From contig NC_088303.1 of the NCBI RefSeq assembly GCF_032854445.1, positions 24,965,265 through 25,029,264 of the forward strand: DNA of 64,000 nucleotides, in the 5' to 3' direction. The position numbers were made by a program, and so were the translations under genes. The stretch comes from Liolophura sinensis (Eukaryota > Mollusca > Polyplacophora > Chitonida > Chitonidae). Under the pieces are notes generated by a model. The model was not told the origin of the DNA, did no database searches, and was given only the letters and a program-made list of their open reading frames with translations. Numbering within the stretch: position 1 is the stretch's first letter; each line of letters begins with the position of its first letter. This document shows positions 39,001 through 49,106 of this stretch, in pieces.

Positions 39001-39075
39001 TTCATCATCCCGCTCAGGACTGGATTTCAGCTCACCTTGCTCATAAACACTCTGGTCACTCTCTTCATCAGACAT
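27026..39075 (-). CDS. CDK11: CDK11 (PITSLRE) cyclin-dependent kinase, 16 coding exons, complete
   Basis: This is a nuclear Ser/Thr kinase that works with L-type cyclins in transcription and pre-mRNA splicing. Exons (minus): 39075-38927, 38116-37974, 36544-36400, 35999-35875, 35583-35452, 34956-34678, 34153-34067, 33449-33189, 32694-32573, 32275-32170, 31362-31241, 30891-30784, 30501-30385, 29347-29199, 27930-27741 and 27133-27026 (TGA). All phases agree, giving about 780 residues (human about 795). The N-terminal half is acidic, then Arg/Glu/Lys-rich, then a Ser/His/Pro-rich stretch. The kinase domain shows the Gly loop (GTYGVV, about 427-432), catalytic K447, the PITSLRE box at 459-465, HRD at 540-542, DFG at 560-562 and APE in [10 protein letters not shown]. 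The C-terminus ends GPGFSLKF, as in animal CDK11. The start is the MSDEESDQ methionine in the first recognisable exon; further 5' exons are probably untranslated. Exon 2 has two possible donors: 37974, or a stronger site at 37956 that includes an in-frame TGA. Confidence 0.95.
27142..27380 (+). repeat. About 41-bp tandem repeat in the last CDK11 intron
   Basis: Copies of 'aaagtgaacccaaataacac' plus '(a)ccatgaatagatgtactgtg', about six. The array begins about 10 bp upstream of the terminal-exon acceptor (27134), so it displaces most of the usual intron-end sequence. Confidence 0.85.
28090..28322 (-). mobile_element. tRNA-derived SINE
   Basis: 'tttatttgattgtgttttac', 'gatggcggccagcattaaga' and 'gctggacttgaactcacagc'. 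It lies in a CDK11 intron. Confidence 0.85.
28922..29090 (-). mobile_element. tRNA-derived SINE, partial
   Basis: 'tttatttatttacttgaatg' and 'acgacggcggccagcaatat'; the tRNA-like head is missing. It lies in a CDK11 intron. Confidence 0.8.
31907..32065. mobile_element. GGGCC-ended MITE in a CDK11 intron
   Basis: Ends 'ggggcccattaaacaaagcc' and the complement of 'ggctttgtgaaatcggccc'. Confidence 0.6.
33543..33795 (+). repeat. 38-bp tandem repeat in a CDK11 intron
   Basis: Unit 'ttgacttcttgcctagtatt' plus 'aactgcaattacatgtac', about 6.5 copies. Confidence 0.93.
34500..34577 (+). mobile_element. SINE tail fragment
   Basis: 'tcttcctgccattgttggca' and 'aagtaaatcaaataaataaa'. Confidence 0.65.
35785..35857 (+). 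mobile_element. SINE tail fragment
   Basis: 'tggctgctgtcatataagtg' and 'ctacggtgtaaaataccact'. Confidence 0.65.
36640..37012 (+). mobile_element. tRNA-derived SINE split by a MITE
   Basis: SINE parts are 36640-36743 ('aacccaggagcctcatgaca', 'cagcaacctgcagatgtcgt') and 36963-37012 ('ctgtttcttcccaccacaat'). Between them is a MITE with GGGCC ends. Confidence 0.75.
36744..36962. mobile_element. GGGCC-ended MITE
   Basis: Ends 'gggcctggttgttcaaaacc' and the complement of 'cactttcaaacagctgggcc'. Same family type as 46900-47071 and possibly 31907-32065. Confidence 0.7.
37676..37935 (+). mobile_element. tRNA-derived SINE, near full length
   Basis: Head 'ggcccagggggttagcacgc', B box 'gtgagttcaagtccagctca', tail 'acaccaatcaaataaataaa'. 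It lies between CDK11 exons 2 and 3. Confidence 0.88.
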
Positions 39076-39972
39076 CACTGACTTCTGGAAAAGTGGGAAA
39101 TGACGTAAACTGATTCACATATTAACTAGACCCTCATACAATTTTCCCTCTGTAATTAAGGCCACCAAACATACCAGACAAGGTCCTGAACTCATGACTT
39201 ATCCACTGACAGTTCAGTTAGCCTTTAATTAACATTACCACTATGCTCATTTTGTAAAAATAATGCCAAAAAACAAACTATTTCCTTATCCAATCCCACC
39301 ATCCACTTGAAGTTAAATAAGATTTTAAACTAGGCTATGCCAAATTGTCAGTGGCCCCCAATGTATTTGAGACTACGGATATCTCGGAAAATCGACTTGT
39401 ACAAGCATAGTAATCATGTTGGCTCAAGTAAAACTTACGGCAAATGCCCCGATATTTGTGGTCTTAAATATTGCATTCGGCAATGGCATGCCTGGCACAT
39501 ATGATATTGGGCTACCACAGGTTGCTGTTGTGGCTATAAACCTCTGCCAGCCCATCATAAAGACAGGACATAATCACCTGGGGATAAAGTACACCAGACA
39601 ATATCCTGGGAACGATATGATTTGGTTATGAAATGACTTGAATCCAATCAACAATGATTTAAGTCAGTCAGCCAACAGGTTTTTGAAATTGGAATTTGGT
39701 GGTATGTTTGATTAAGGAATTTTAGGAGTGATGACAGCTAGTATGGATTTAAAAATGGACAAAATGGATATACTTTTTGAATATGCTTTTATCAAATCAT
39801 TTACAAAACGTAGGCCCCCTACACATACGTTTTGTTTCAGTATATCGACATACCATTGTTGCTGCAACAGACAGACCTAAAAAAAACAATTTACTCTTAT
39901 TGTCATTAAAAACAGATCGTTATTGGTGGTGTTCGAATACCTGTATTCACAGCAGGGCTTACCTGAATATAC

Positions 39973-40132
39973 TCCCATGAAAGAACTAAACTTAAATTTC
40001 TCTTGAGAACTCCAATCTCGTTGTTTTGCAAAATTTACCTCCGGAACAGAAGAGCGACGCTTTTTTGTGTTTACCAAAACGTCCTTGCCTAACTGCATGT
40101 ATTTCAGGGACAAACCTACATCTGATTGCTAC
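39973..40132 (-). other. Possible 5' exon upstream of CDK11
   Basis: A minus-strand open stretch (40131-39973, after an in-frame TAG) ends in a strong donor, TTCAG|GTAAGC. It lies about 0.9 kb upstream of the acceptor that opens the first recognised CDK11 coding exon (39084). The encoded peptide begins about MQLGKDVLVNTKKRRSS if translated and is not recognised. Splicing it to 39084 puts the peptide out of frame (TGA after six codons), so it cannot be a CDK11 N-terminus in that arrangement. It may be a 5' UTR exon, an upstream reading frame, or part of another transcript. Confidence 0.35.
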
Positions 40133-40760
40133 AAACATAGTTACTTTCAATATTTTTTTGATATCATCTGATATGAATCACACATTACCTCTTTAGTGAT
40201 ACATTTTTCAATACTGAAATTAACATTTTGTTCAGAGAGTAGAAAAAAAATGGCGGCAAGATCGAATTTCTGAACTGAAAGGGGACCTGAAGGGTTTGTT
40301 TACCACGTAATCCAGCTACTTATAAAATGATAAGTCGGTTCTTATCTCTGTTTAATGGAGGTATGCGGGCTTATAAAGTTCAGGATGCAAGGCGTGAAGT
40401 TCGAATCGGGATAGTGGCAAAGAATTTCAGGGATCTAGTCCAGAAAGGATGTGAGAAGCTGAAGGTAGAGCAAGTGTAGCCCTGAATGACTACGCCACGC
40501 TGTTTTTATATTTGTTCTGACGCTCGCGTACTCAGTGTGCCATTTTAAAATTCGGATGTTCATCGTAACGCCTCGCAAAAAACAGGAAGTGGATTTCAAA
40601 CTCCCATCTCCATCCAACTTATGGCAGTCCAACTCACTTCCTCTGTGCATTTATTTGTAATTTTCCGGTGGAATCTCAAATACTGTCCGCTTAATTTACT
40701 GTCCTCCCCTATGAAACTAATTAACTCGTGCCACGCCGTCGACAGCCATTTTGAAGTGTC
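40114..40760. promoter_or_regulatory. Head-to-head CDK11/DFFB promoter region
   Basis: The DFFB start (40327, plus) and the candidate CDK11 5' exon (about 40131, minus) are only about 200 bp apart, which suggests a shared promoter. Visible motifs: AAAATGGCGGC at 40247-40257, a YY1-type start-site element that also opens a 7-codon upstream reading frame (ATG 40250); GCCATTTT at 40745-40752, the same type of element on minus; and ETS-like CAGGAAGTG (40583-40591) and CACTTCCTC (40635-40643). The region is richer in CpG than its surroundings. Which strand uses which motif is inference. Confidence 0.45.
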
Positions 40761-43700
40761 ACGAGATCGTTTGCTGAAATGCAAATGAGTTTTGGTATTG
40801 AATTCCTCAAGAAAACTATTATATTTCGATTGCCGTCTGCAAGAACAACTTAAGCCTTCTTAATTCAATCCATAAAAAAGACCTTGTATTTTAGTCCAGG
40901 TATGTTTGGGTGCTGTGGGTGCAGACCACATTGAGATTGACTCCATCTAGTTGAGGTGCGCAAAATGCAACCATTTGTTTGAGAGTGAGCAATGGACTCA
41001 GTGTTATGATGAGTGTCAGAATTTTAAAATATAGCACACTGAGCCCATCTAGTGTAACCTCATGCCCCAGATGGCCACTTTATCTCCTCTCTGTATACTG
41101 GACTGGCGGAGTATGATAGCCACAGCAACAGCCAATGGTAAACCAAACACACTTTCACGCCGAGTCTGAGAAATATTTTCTAAATGATCACTGCAGTCCA
41201 AGTTGTAAAGACTAGGGTGATATTTACGTGACACTTCCTACGTCAATACTTACGTCAATTCATTTATACTTCCCTGAATGAGGCTGGCCAAATATGGAGG
41301 AAACCCTTTTTAGATGTAGTCTCCATGACAAAAGCATTTGGCACATGCGCATGGGCATTCAACCCTTACTGTATTCATCTGTCTCAAAGACGTCCAAAAA
41401 CCACATTCTAGCACAAGAACTAGAGTGGTGTAGTGGTATAAGCATTCGGCTACGCCACTTGCAGACTATCTAATGGAAGTTCGAAACCAGAGTGTTTCAC
41501 AACAAACTACGGAAAACCTTTCAAAAATGTATGAACCACGAATAATACAGTGCAGAAATCTCACGTAATGGTGACGTGACAGTATCTAAAATGATAAACG
41601 TATTATTTCGGTGTTTTTTCTTTGTTTGCAAATTAAACATCTCCCCATTCAATCTTAACCAGTGAAAAATCATTTAAAGCAAAATGCTGATTTTTGTTGA
41701 TTTGCAAAAAAAATTAAAGTACTATACACTGAAAAACAATCCTGTTTGAAGCCTAAACGCTTGCTGATTGCTTTTCCAGGAAGAATTTCTTACCTAAAAG
41801 CTATATTTTCCAATTTTTATGCTAAAGTCTCCTGCAATGCTTATCTCCCCTGGGCTAAATTCACTTGGTTTTCACCTCTGGCACTTTAATCACATGACCA
41901 AAGAGTGTGCTAATGATTGGTTCAGGCAGCTATGACATCATGGCAAAACTATGAATTGCCTTTGGTAAAGACACAGAAGACCAAATTCACATCGCAGTCA
42001 AAACTGAAGTATAAGCCATTGTGCCTTTCCCACAGTTGAAAAAGTTGTGTTTCCTGGATGGCATATGCACATTAAACCTGAAAAGACAAGCCTGATGGTG
42101 GCTTTGTTTTGAAATGGGTTGACGTCTCATGAATACGGGGCTAATGTGCCATTAACAAACAGAATAGACCTGAGATGGTATGTGTGCGGGCGTGCTGAGA
42201 GGTAAGAGTCACAGCTGACAACTGTTGTGGACTGCAAACATCGTGTAGAAAGGTCTCCGACGTGGTGTGAAATGGTGTATGGTTTACCGTAGGGTTCCAT
42301 TAGGGCTTTGATACTTCGCCATCCCAGAATAAAGAGAGAAATTCAAATAACCACCTGGAGCTAAGGAAGTGACAATAACCAAAAGTGCCAAAAACAAAGA
42401 AAACAAATAAATGTGCAAAGTTTGTGTGATTTTTTGTATTTCATGTATCCATCAGAAACTTTCTCCACCTGTACATAGATGTGAACACATTTGTGTTTGG
42501 GGCGTAAACATCAGTCTCCTGTCAGTTATACTAGTTATACACAAAAAGCAGCCAAGTGTAGATAAGGATGTTACAAGAATAATTTTGGTATTTTAATGCC
42601 CAAAAATATTTCAGTAGTTTCTGCATATAGTGTGATAAAATGCACCTGCCGCCACAGATTTATAGGGTCTTTGTGTTCAGGTTAGAATACCCGAGAAGTA
42701 ATGGCAATTCATTGTAAAGTTTTTATACCACATCAGTCATTGAAAATTCAACCTGACTAACGTGCTTTCCTTGCTGACAGATCTCAGAGGAAGAAGTGAC
42801 GGTTGTTGTGGAGGATGATGGAACAGTTGTGGATGATGACGCCTTCTTTAAAAAACTGCCTGCCCAAACTGTCTTTGTCTTCATCCGAGATGGTGAACAG
42901 TGGCATGGATGTATGTAATCTAGTTAATGTACTAAGTGTACATGTAGCTTCAGTTTGATCTTTTTTGTAGCGTGTGCTGCAGTTAAAATCTTTTTCACAG
43001 GTAAATGCAGATTTTACTTCATCAAATAAAATGCGCCATGCCTCCACAGGACACATTTGAGACCTTTTATCTTATGCAGACACAAAAATTGAGTTGTTTT
43101 ATCCCTAAGATTGTTATCTCTTATATTTGAAAGAATTTAGTAGATTATAATACATGTGACAGATGTAACCATTCATTCACAGTTACGTGCCTGGAAATTT
43201 GTGATGAATTACCTCCCTTGAACAGCCCAGGCAAAATAATTATACCCCAGAACACACTTGGAGATATGTACTAAAACAAAATCAGTTACAATGTTGGCGA
43301 TTTGAAAGACAAATATATAAAAGAGAAAGCACTCAATTTCATCTAAGAAAAGGGTGAAATCCAAGTAAAGGTTAGGAAAGATCCAGGAAGGATAGTGTGA
43401 ACTATTTCACACTTGTTTGACGAAGTCAGAAAGGCTGAACTCTTTGTAGTCAGAAGGGTGAGTGAGTGAGTGCTTGGGGTTTAACGTCGTACTTAACAAT
43501 TTTTCAGCGATACAACAACAAAGGAATCTGTAGAGTGCATGTAATGTGCCTCATTGTTGCAGGATGTATTTCCACAGCTCGTTTATCTAGTGCTGATTCA
43601 CTGAGACGTCTTACCAAAGGCAAGTAAGCCACCCCGCCCGAGCCATTATACTGATACGGGTCCACCAGTTGTTGCACTATCCTCTTCATGCTGAACGCCA

Positions 43701-46646
43701 TGTAGTCAGATGAGCTAGAATGTCATAGAATATGGTAGCTCAGTGAGAATTTCACTAGATGCATGCTTACATGTAGGCTATTTCATTTAAATTTAACACA
43801 CCTGGCCAGCGGGCCGTGATACAGTGATTACACTTGCTTGCCTTTCAGTCGCACCCACGAGGTACGCATTCAGAACAGGCCGGTTGGGAAATTTGTAGAT
43901 TGTCTCTATCTCGCTCTATGGTGTGCATATCTGTGCCTCACATGTGGGAAGATGTGTCAGTAACTTCCCAAAGATCGTGATTTTCTGCCGTCACTCTGGT
44001 TTCCTCCACTCATAATAATGGCTATTAATGTCATCTGTGTGTTTCACACAGAGCACGTATTGTATAGCCTGACAGACTTTGGTTGCGGGTATGTTGTTGC
44101 CATGGAATGGATGGTAATAAATCAAATTATCAAATCTCGACAAGAGCCCTTTTTAATGTTTTTCAGCTGGAACTTTGATTCATGATGCTCTGAGTAAACT
44201 ATACGATGTCAGTCGTAAGGAGGAGATTGCAAATGAGATCCGGCAAATGCTGACTGACGATGATGCTCCAGAGAAGGTGCACATCATGTCACAGTACCTG
44301 GACATGTTAGAGACAGACATAGAGGCCGAACACAGATACGAGAATGAGGACTGGTTTGATGGTAAGATGTCATGTCCACATTTCTCAACAGGGGTTATGC
44401 CCTAATCATATGTATGCTATCTAATGAATTTGTTCATTACACTACAAAACATTGTTTCATCACTGTCGTTGTAAATGAAATAGTTGTACTAAAGTGTACT
44501 TGTATTAAGTTGTTGAAAGTTACACTGTTTGTAATGATGATAACGTTGCTGTTCGCAGGGCTGGGTAAGAAATACAAATCTAAGAGTGAAGTGTTGAAGC
44601 AACTGGCACAGACTCGCATCAGAAGCTACTACAATACAGTGAGTGTTTCTTGCGGTACCAGCAGCATCGTTTTCCACTTGCTACGTGGATACTTGCAGAA
44701 AAAGGGGCTAAAGTCTGTATTTGTTGCTTGTATTAAGAATTTCCACCTGTGTGAAAACTAGCTATCTTTAACTTGAGTCTCCATTTTGGGCTTTACTGAG
44801 AGGGTGTTGGGGATGGAGGAAGGAATATGGGTGGGTCATCAGTAGTGTCTTGCCACTAAATGCACAAGAACAAGGGAAGCAGGAGAAGATTGAAAATTCT
44901 GTCTGAGAATGGGATTGACCTCACGTCTCGGGTGATCTAGGCCTACATCTGCTTTTCTTTTTTATGTTTTTCCCATATGAGTATTCATACATTTGTGTGT
45001 GTGGAAAAATCCAGAAGCCATACCAACCATTTTTTCATATCTTCGTGTCTGTCCGTCTGTGTAATTTTCTAAAGGCTTTACTATGTACATAGCAGCTGAC
45101 AAAAGTTTCACCAAAGCCTAGAACTCCCCCCCACACTCTTGTTCATTTCAGTTTAGTCACTTTCAATCTTTTTGTGCAGGCTAAAGATCAGATTGACAAA
45201 GATTGTAGTGGTGAACAGAAGGAGGATTTGATTGACCTTTTGGATGAACTATCAGAGAGATTACGGCAGCATGATTACCATGGAGGGTATTTCATGAGGA
45301 CTGCTCCCTCCAAAGACAGATTCTGTGATAAGCAAGGCTGGTTCAAATGTGAGGGGCCATTTGACGAGAAATCCTGTGATAAATTCCACCGCATCAACCC
45401 ATACGCGTCCAAGGGATACAGGCAACTATTTGGGCTGTGGAATCTCGACCATGTGTAAGTACAATACAGGCAACTATTTGGGCACTGGAATTTTGACCAT
45501 GTGTAAGTACAATACAGGCAACTATTTGGGCTGTGGAATCTCGACCATGTGTAAGTACAATACAGGCAACTATTTGGGCTGTGGAATCTCAACCAAGTGT
45601 AAGTATAATACAGGCAACTATTTGGGCTGTGGAATCTTGACCATGTGTAAGTACCATACAGGCAACTGCTTGGGCTCTGGAATCTTGACCATGTGTAAGT
45701 ACAATACAGACAGATGTCTGGGCTCTGAAATCTAGGCCATGTGTAAGTACAATAAGGACAGATGTTTAGCCCAATTATTAAAGGGTTAAAGCAAAAGACA
45801 GGAAGCAATTAATGGAAATACAGTAGAATATATTAGAGAAGGGCAATAAATGTACTTGTCCAAAATACTAGCAGTAAAAGTTTATCACTTTACTGAAGCT
45901 TGACTGAGGAGTTTAATAGAACACCACAAACTGAAACATGTGAGAGGTTTTGAAGGGAAATGTTCACAACGTCTTGGTATTGAGTGCTGTGGAATGTGGC
46001 GCACTCTACACATAGCTCTCTCTCTCTCTCTCTCTTTTCCTAAAATGCGATAAGCTGCATACCACTCTTTTATCAGCTTTCATTTGTCCTCAGCATGAGG
46101 CCTTGTCATATCCTGCATGCCGGCTTCCGGCTGTATGTGGGAAGGTCTGTCTGCAACGTGCTGATAGTTGTTGGTTTCCCTCAGGTTGTGTCCTGTTTCC
46201 TCCCACCATTATGCTGGCTGGTGTCATAGAAGTGGAATATCTTTGAGTACAGTGTAAACATCAATCAAATAAATAAATAAATTTATTTAGTTATTTGATT
46301 AGTGTTTTATGCCTTACTCAAAAATATTTTACTTATATGACAGTGGCCAGCATTATGCTGAGAGGAAACAGAGCAGAGCCCGGAGGAGAAACATTTTTTA
46401 AGAACATTTTATGTACTGTTATATATGTTTAATTACTGTTGTTTTTGTAGAATTGAGAAGTCTCGAGAAATCATACCCGCTCTGATAGAGGCAGCAGAAC
46501 ACAAACCTAAACACAAAGATCTGGATTGGAATTATGTGTACAGGTTATTATTTACCCGTGAAAATCTCAAACTTGTTCAGGTCGGTTGTCATAAAAAGGC
46601 AGCCAGGGCAGAAAACAAATGTAAGCGGGAAGATTTTTATACATAG
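40327..46646 (+). CDS. DFFB: DFFB / CAD, caspase-activated DNase, 6 exons, complete
   Basis: This is the nuclease that cuts chromatin between nucleosomes in apoptosis. It is held inactive by ICAD/DFFA until caspases cleave the inhibitor. Exons: 40327-40464, 42781-42910, 44167-44361, 44559-44638, 45180-45454 and 46451-46646 (TAG). All phases agree, giving 337 residues against 338 in human. Residues about 14-90 are the CIDE-N domain (RAYKVQDARREVRIGIVAK, then VEDDGTVVDDDAFF). The nuclease part includes WFDGLGKKYKSKSEVL, GWFKCEGPFDEKSC, INPYASKGYRQLFGLWNLDH and ENLKLVQVGCHKK. By alignment from memory, D271, H272, H320 and K322 correspond to human D262, H263, H308 and K310, and H251 to H242. Two other family histidines are replaced: Q316 at the H304 position and R325 at the H313 position. 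ATG 40327 was chosen because it opens the frame into CIDE-N; a second in-frame ATG lies 12 codons on. Exon 5 runs into a tandem array built from its own 3' end. Confidence 0.95.
43459..43720 (+). mobile_element. Longer copy of the 'gagtgagtgcttggggttta' repeat
   Basis: Opens with gtgagtgagtgagtgcttgg and 'ttaacgtcgtacttaacaat', then about 200 bp of body ('ccaccccgcccgagccatta'). It lies in a DFFB intron. Confidence 0.75.
43803..44060 (+). mobile_element. Second-type SINE (tRNA-like head)
   Basis: Begins 'tggccagcgggccgtgatac', continues 'cagtcgcacccacgaggtac' and ends 'ctggtttcctccactcataa' and 'gtcatctgtgtgtttcacac'. It lies in a DFFB intron. Confidence 0.5.
45418..45770 (+). repeat. 48-bp tandem array made from the 3' end and donor of DFFB exon 5
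   Basis: The unit is 'caggcaactatttgggctgt...gaccatgtgtaagtacaata', period 48 bp, about 7 copies and increasingly diverged to the right. The first copy is the true exon end: it encodes the RQLFGLWNLDHV segment holding catalytic D271/H272 and contains the real donor at 45455. Later copies lie in intron 5 and each carries another GTAAGT donor. In the CAD frame every unit reads GTG TAA just after the histidine codon, so use of a downstream donor would truncate the nuclease. Confidence 0.93.
46013..46036 (+). repeat. (CT)n microsatellite
   Basis: Simple run in DFFB intron 5. Confidence 0.9.
46091..46395. mobile_element. Two tRNA-derived SINEs tail to tail
   Basis: 46091-46275 (plus) ends 'caatcaaataaataaataaa'. 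46276-46395 (minus) begins 'tttatttagttatttgatta' and carries 'cagtggccagcattatgctg'. The pair sits about 55 bp before the last DFFB exon and could fold as a hairpin in the transcript. Confidence 0.85.
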
Positions 46647-48242
46647 AAAACCGCTTTCCTGTCACACCAAATTGTCAACTATGCAATATATTTTATATTT
46701 TTACAGGATAAATTTTGTAATGTTTTATTTGAACTAAGATACACATTGAATGAATGTATGTTTTTGCCGGTTTTAAAAAATTTTGTAATCAGCGATTATG
46801 AGATATTATATTTGCAACACCATTACAAGTCAAGTTAATGCTGAATATATTTACCTGCTGTTAAAAAAACATAAAATTCTGTATTTTTATTAAAGATAAG
46901 GGGCCAGTTGTTCAAAACTGTATTAAAGTTAAGCCAGGATTAAATCCCATTACAACTACCAGTCTCATCCATCCTAATATAAAGTAAATGACACTTTAGT
47001 CTGAACTTACAAGGATTAAACTTGTTAATACAAGGCTTAAACCAAAATACACTTCTGAATAACTGGGCCCTGGTTATGAAATATATATATTTCAACAGTT
47101 CTAAATTCAGTCTGCAAAGTTGTAGTGTTCTGTTTTTGTATGCATTTTTAATTGTACCTGTATATTAATTTGATGTCCATGTCCTGCAACAGTCTGTTAT
47201 AAGGGTTTTATCAAAGTTGCTTGAACTTACACCTGCACCAGTGCATTGAATCCAAGAGGAGCATATGTATTTTAGACATTACATATATCTATTAAATATG
47301 GAATTTTTGTTAGGTGATTATCATGGTGGTGCAGGTTTTTGTTTCCTGTCAGTTCATAGGAGTTTCTGTAGACGTTTGGAGCAGGTGCCCTTTAAACCAC
47401 TTGCTAATGATGGATGAGGTTACCATTGCACATCCAGTTCTCCCTGGATCAGTTATGGTTTAGGCCAGGTAATTTTTAAGCTTCAGAGCCAAGTATTGGC
47501 TTTTACCTCATTTGGCATTCCGCTTTTCATGACCCACATCACTATGAAAATGAGATACATTAAAGTACAGCTATTACATCTAAAATATGACCTGTAGATC
47601 TAAAACTTACTTTTGGATTGCCAATATCATCACCAGGTCAACCTGCCTTTAACATGTTTCGTATTGATTTTTTAACACTTAAATGTTGATATATATATGT
47701 TGAATATTTATATTTGAATTTTTAAGAGACATATTTACAGGCCTCTATTTTGGGTCACTTGGTGTTAAATTGCAGTGAAAGTTTTTCAGGTGCTTTTTGT
47801 GTCCAGAAATTTCAGATGTTTTTTCTGGATAATTCATTGAAACTCTTATTGTCTTAATATTGATGGCCCTGTTTAACCTTTTCCGTTTTTTTCTCAAAAT
47901 GTTTTTCTTGTTGAGAATATGTGAGTACTGTACATGGTGTTCGATATATCTGAGTAGAGTCAGTCAAAAGAATGAAAGATATTAAACGAAGTAAACAGCT
48001 TGTTAACGTTAAACTTGGATCCTCATTGAGCTGGGCAGCAGTTTTCTATTTCATACCTGATACTAACTACAGCAAGATTTACCATATTTTTGTTTCATTT
48101 CCACAAAAGCCAAATATACTTTCATCATCATCATCAGGCAGTACGTTGATATATATTGAATTTCCGACTATGAAATAATTCGAGACCATTGAAAATACTG
48201 GCTGACAGTGCTACAGAGAGGGAGTAGGTTAATCCCAACTTC
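46647..48242. other. DFFB downstream region
   Basis: AT-rich, with one MITE (46900-47071). No AATAAA close to the stop; ATTAAA at about 46889 is a possible signal. No gene seen. Confidence 0.4.
46900..47071. mobile_element. GGGCC-ended MITE downstream of DFFB
   Basis: Ends 'ggggccagttgttcaaaact' and the complement of 'cttctgaataactgggccc'. Confidence 0.7.
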
Positions 48243-48503
48243 GGGGGCCTCCATGGCTCAGTTGGTTAGCGCGCAAGAGCAGCGTAATGACCCAGAAGCC
48301 TCACCAATGCGGTCGCTGTGAGTTCAAGTCAAGCTTATGCTGGCTTCCTCTCCGGCTGTAAGTGTGAAGGTCTGCCAGCAACCTGCAGATGGTCGTGGGT
48401 TTCCCTCAGGCTCTGCCCGGTTTCCTCCCACCATAATATTGGCTGCTGTCGTATAAGTGAAATATTCTTGAGTATGGCGTAAAACACCAATCAAAAAATA
48501 AAA
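48243..48503 (+). mobile_element. tRNA-derived SINE, full length
   Basis: Head 'ggcctccatggctcagttgg' with A box, B box 'gagttcaagtcaagc', tail 'gcgtaaaacaccaatcaaaa'. Confidence 0.9.
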
Positions 48504-48884
48504 TACTCCCGACTTTGAAAGACAGGGAGTACATTACTCCCGACATTAAAAGACGGGGAACACGTTACTCTCGACTTCGAAAGGGAGGGAGTATGTTTCT
48601 TCTGACTTTCCAAGTACACGGTATTGCAGAACACATTTTTCTTCCAAATACCGGAACTCAGCACTTCACTGTTTTCGATCACCAGTAATACACCTGGAAA
48701 ATGTTGATCGAGTGAAAGAGGGGTGAAGAAAAGACATAGACCTATATATGCTTACATATATACATAGGACGACATGTACCAAGATTCTCTCCTTTGCAGT
48801 TATATAGGACTGCGCTGTATGCAAGTAGATGTAGGCCTACATACAAATTGCCCAAAAAACAGTTTTAGAATAAAGTAAATATAA

Positions 48885-49106
48885 TAAAGATTCATTGTGA
48901 AGTTTTGTATTCAACACTGAGATAAATCTACATCGATCGCAGATGGAAGTTGGATGCACCCGGGTAACATCATTGACAATGTCAAGTTTTAAGAAATTCA
49001 GTAGGTCACGCTGGTATTTTGCCTTGTTGGCTGGACTTTTCTGCATATCATCCCTTTCACCACAAATTCGACAGTATTGGGCAAACTTTTCTGTGTGAAC
49101 ATCCAT
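48885..49106 (-). CDS. Short ORF resembling the RAG1 N-terminal zinc-binding region (copy A)
   Basis: ATG 49106 opens a reading frame beginning MDVHTEKFAQYCRICGERDD. It ends its conserved part at VLNTKLHNES and then runs about 15 further residues into non-homologous sequence. Key features are a CxxC (CRIC), a middle LLNFLKLDI segment and VHPTSICDRC with a second CxxC. The CRICG...(I/V)HPTxxCxxC layout resembles the RAG1 region just before its RING finger, and related RAG1-N-like mobile elements are known from molluscs. ZAD-type zinc fingers are an alternative. No catalytic RAG1 core, RING or RAG2 is present. It is the inverted partner of 50772-50996, about 85% identical in protein, and shares about 150 bp of upstream sequence with it. 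Confidence 0.5.

Noticed and set aside
41418..41495. tRNA-like stretch in DFFB intron 1
   Set aside because: A-box-like 'gtggtgtagtggtataagca' and B-box-like 'ggaagttcgaaacc' are present, but the stems do not pair convincingly; perhaps a SINE head.
45275..45808. 177-residue minus-strand ORF
   Set aside because: It is the complement of the 48-bp array plus DFFB exon 5, open only because 48 is divisible by three.
48243..48340. Functional tRNA gene
   Set aside because: A and B boxes are present but no complete cloverleaf; it is a SINE head repeated elsewhere in the window.
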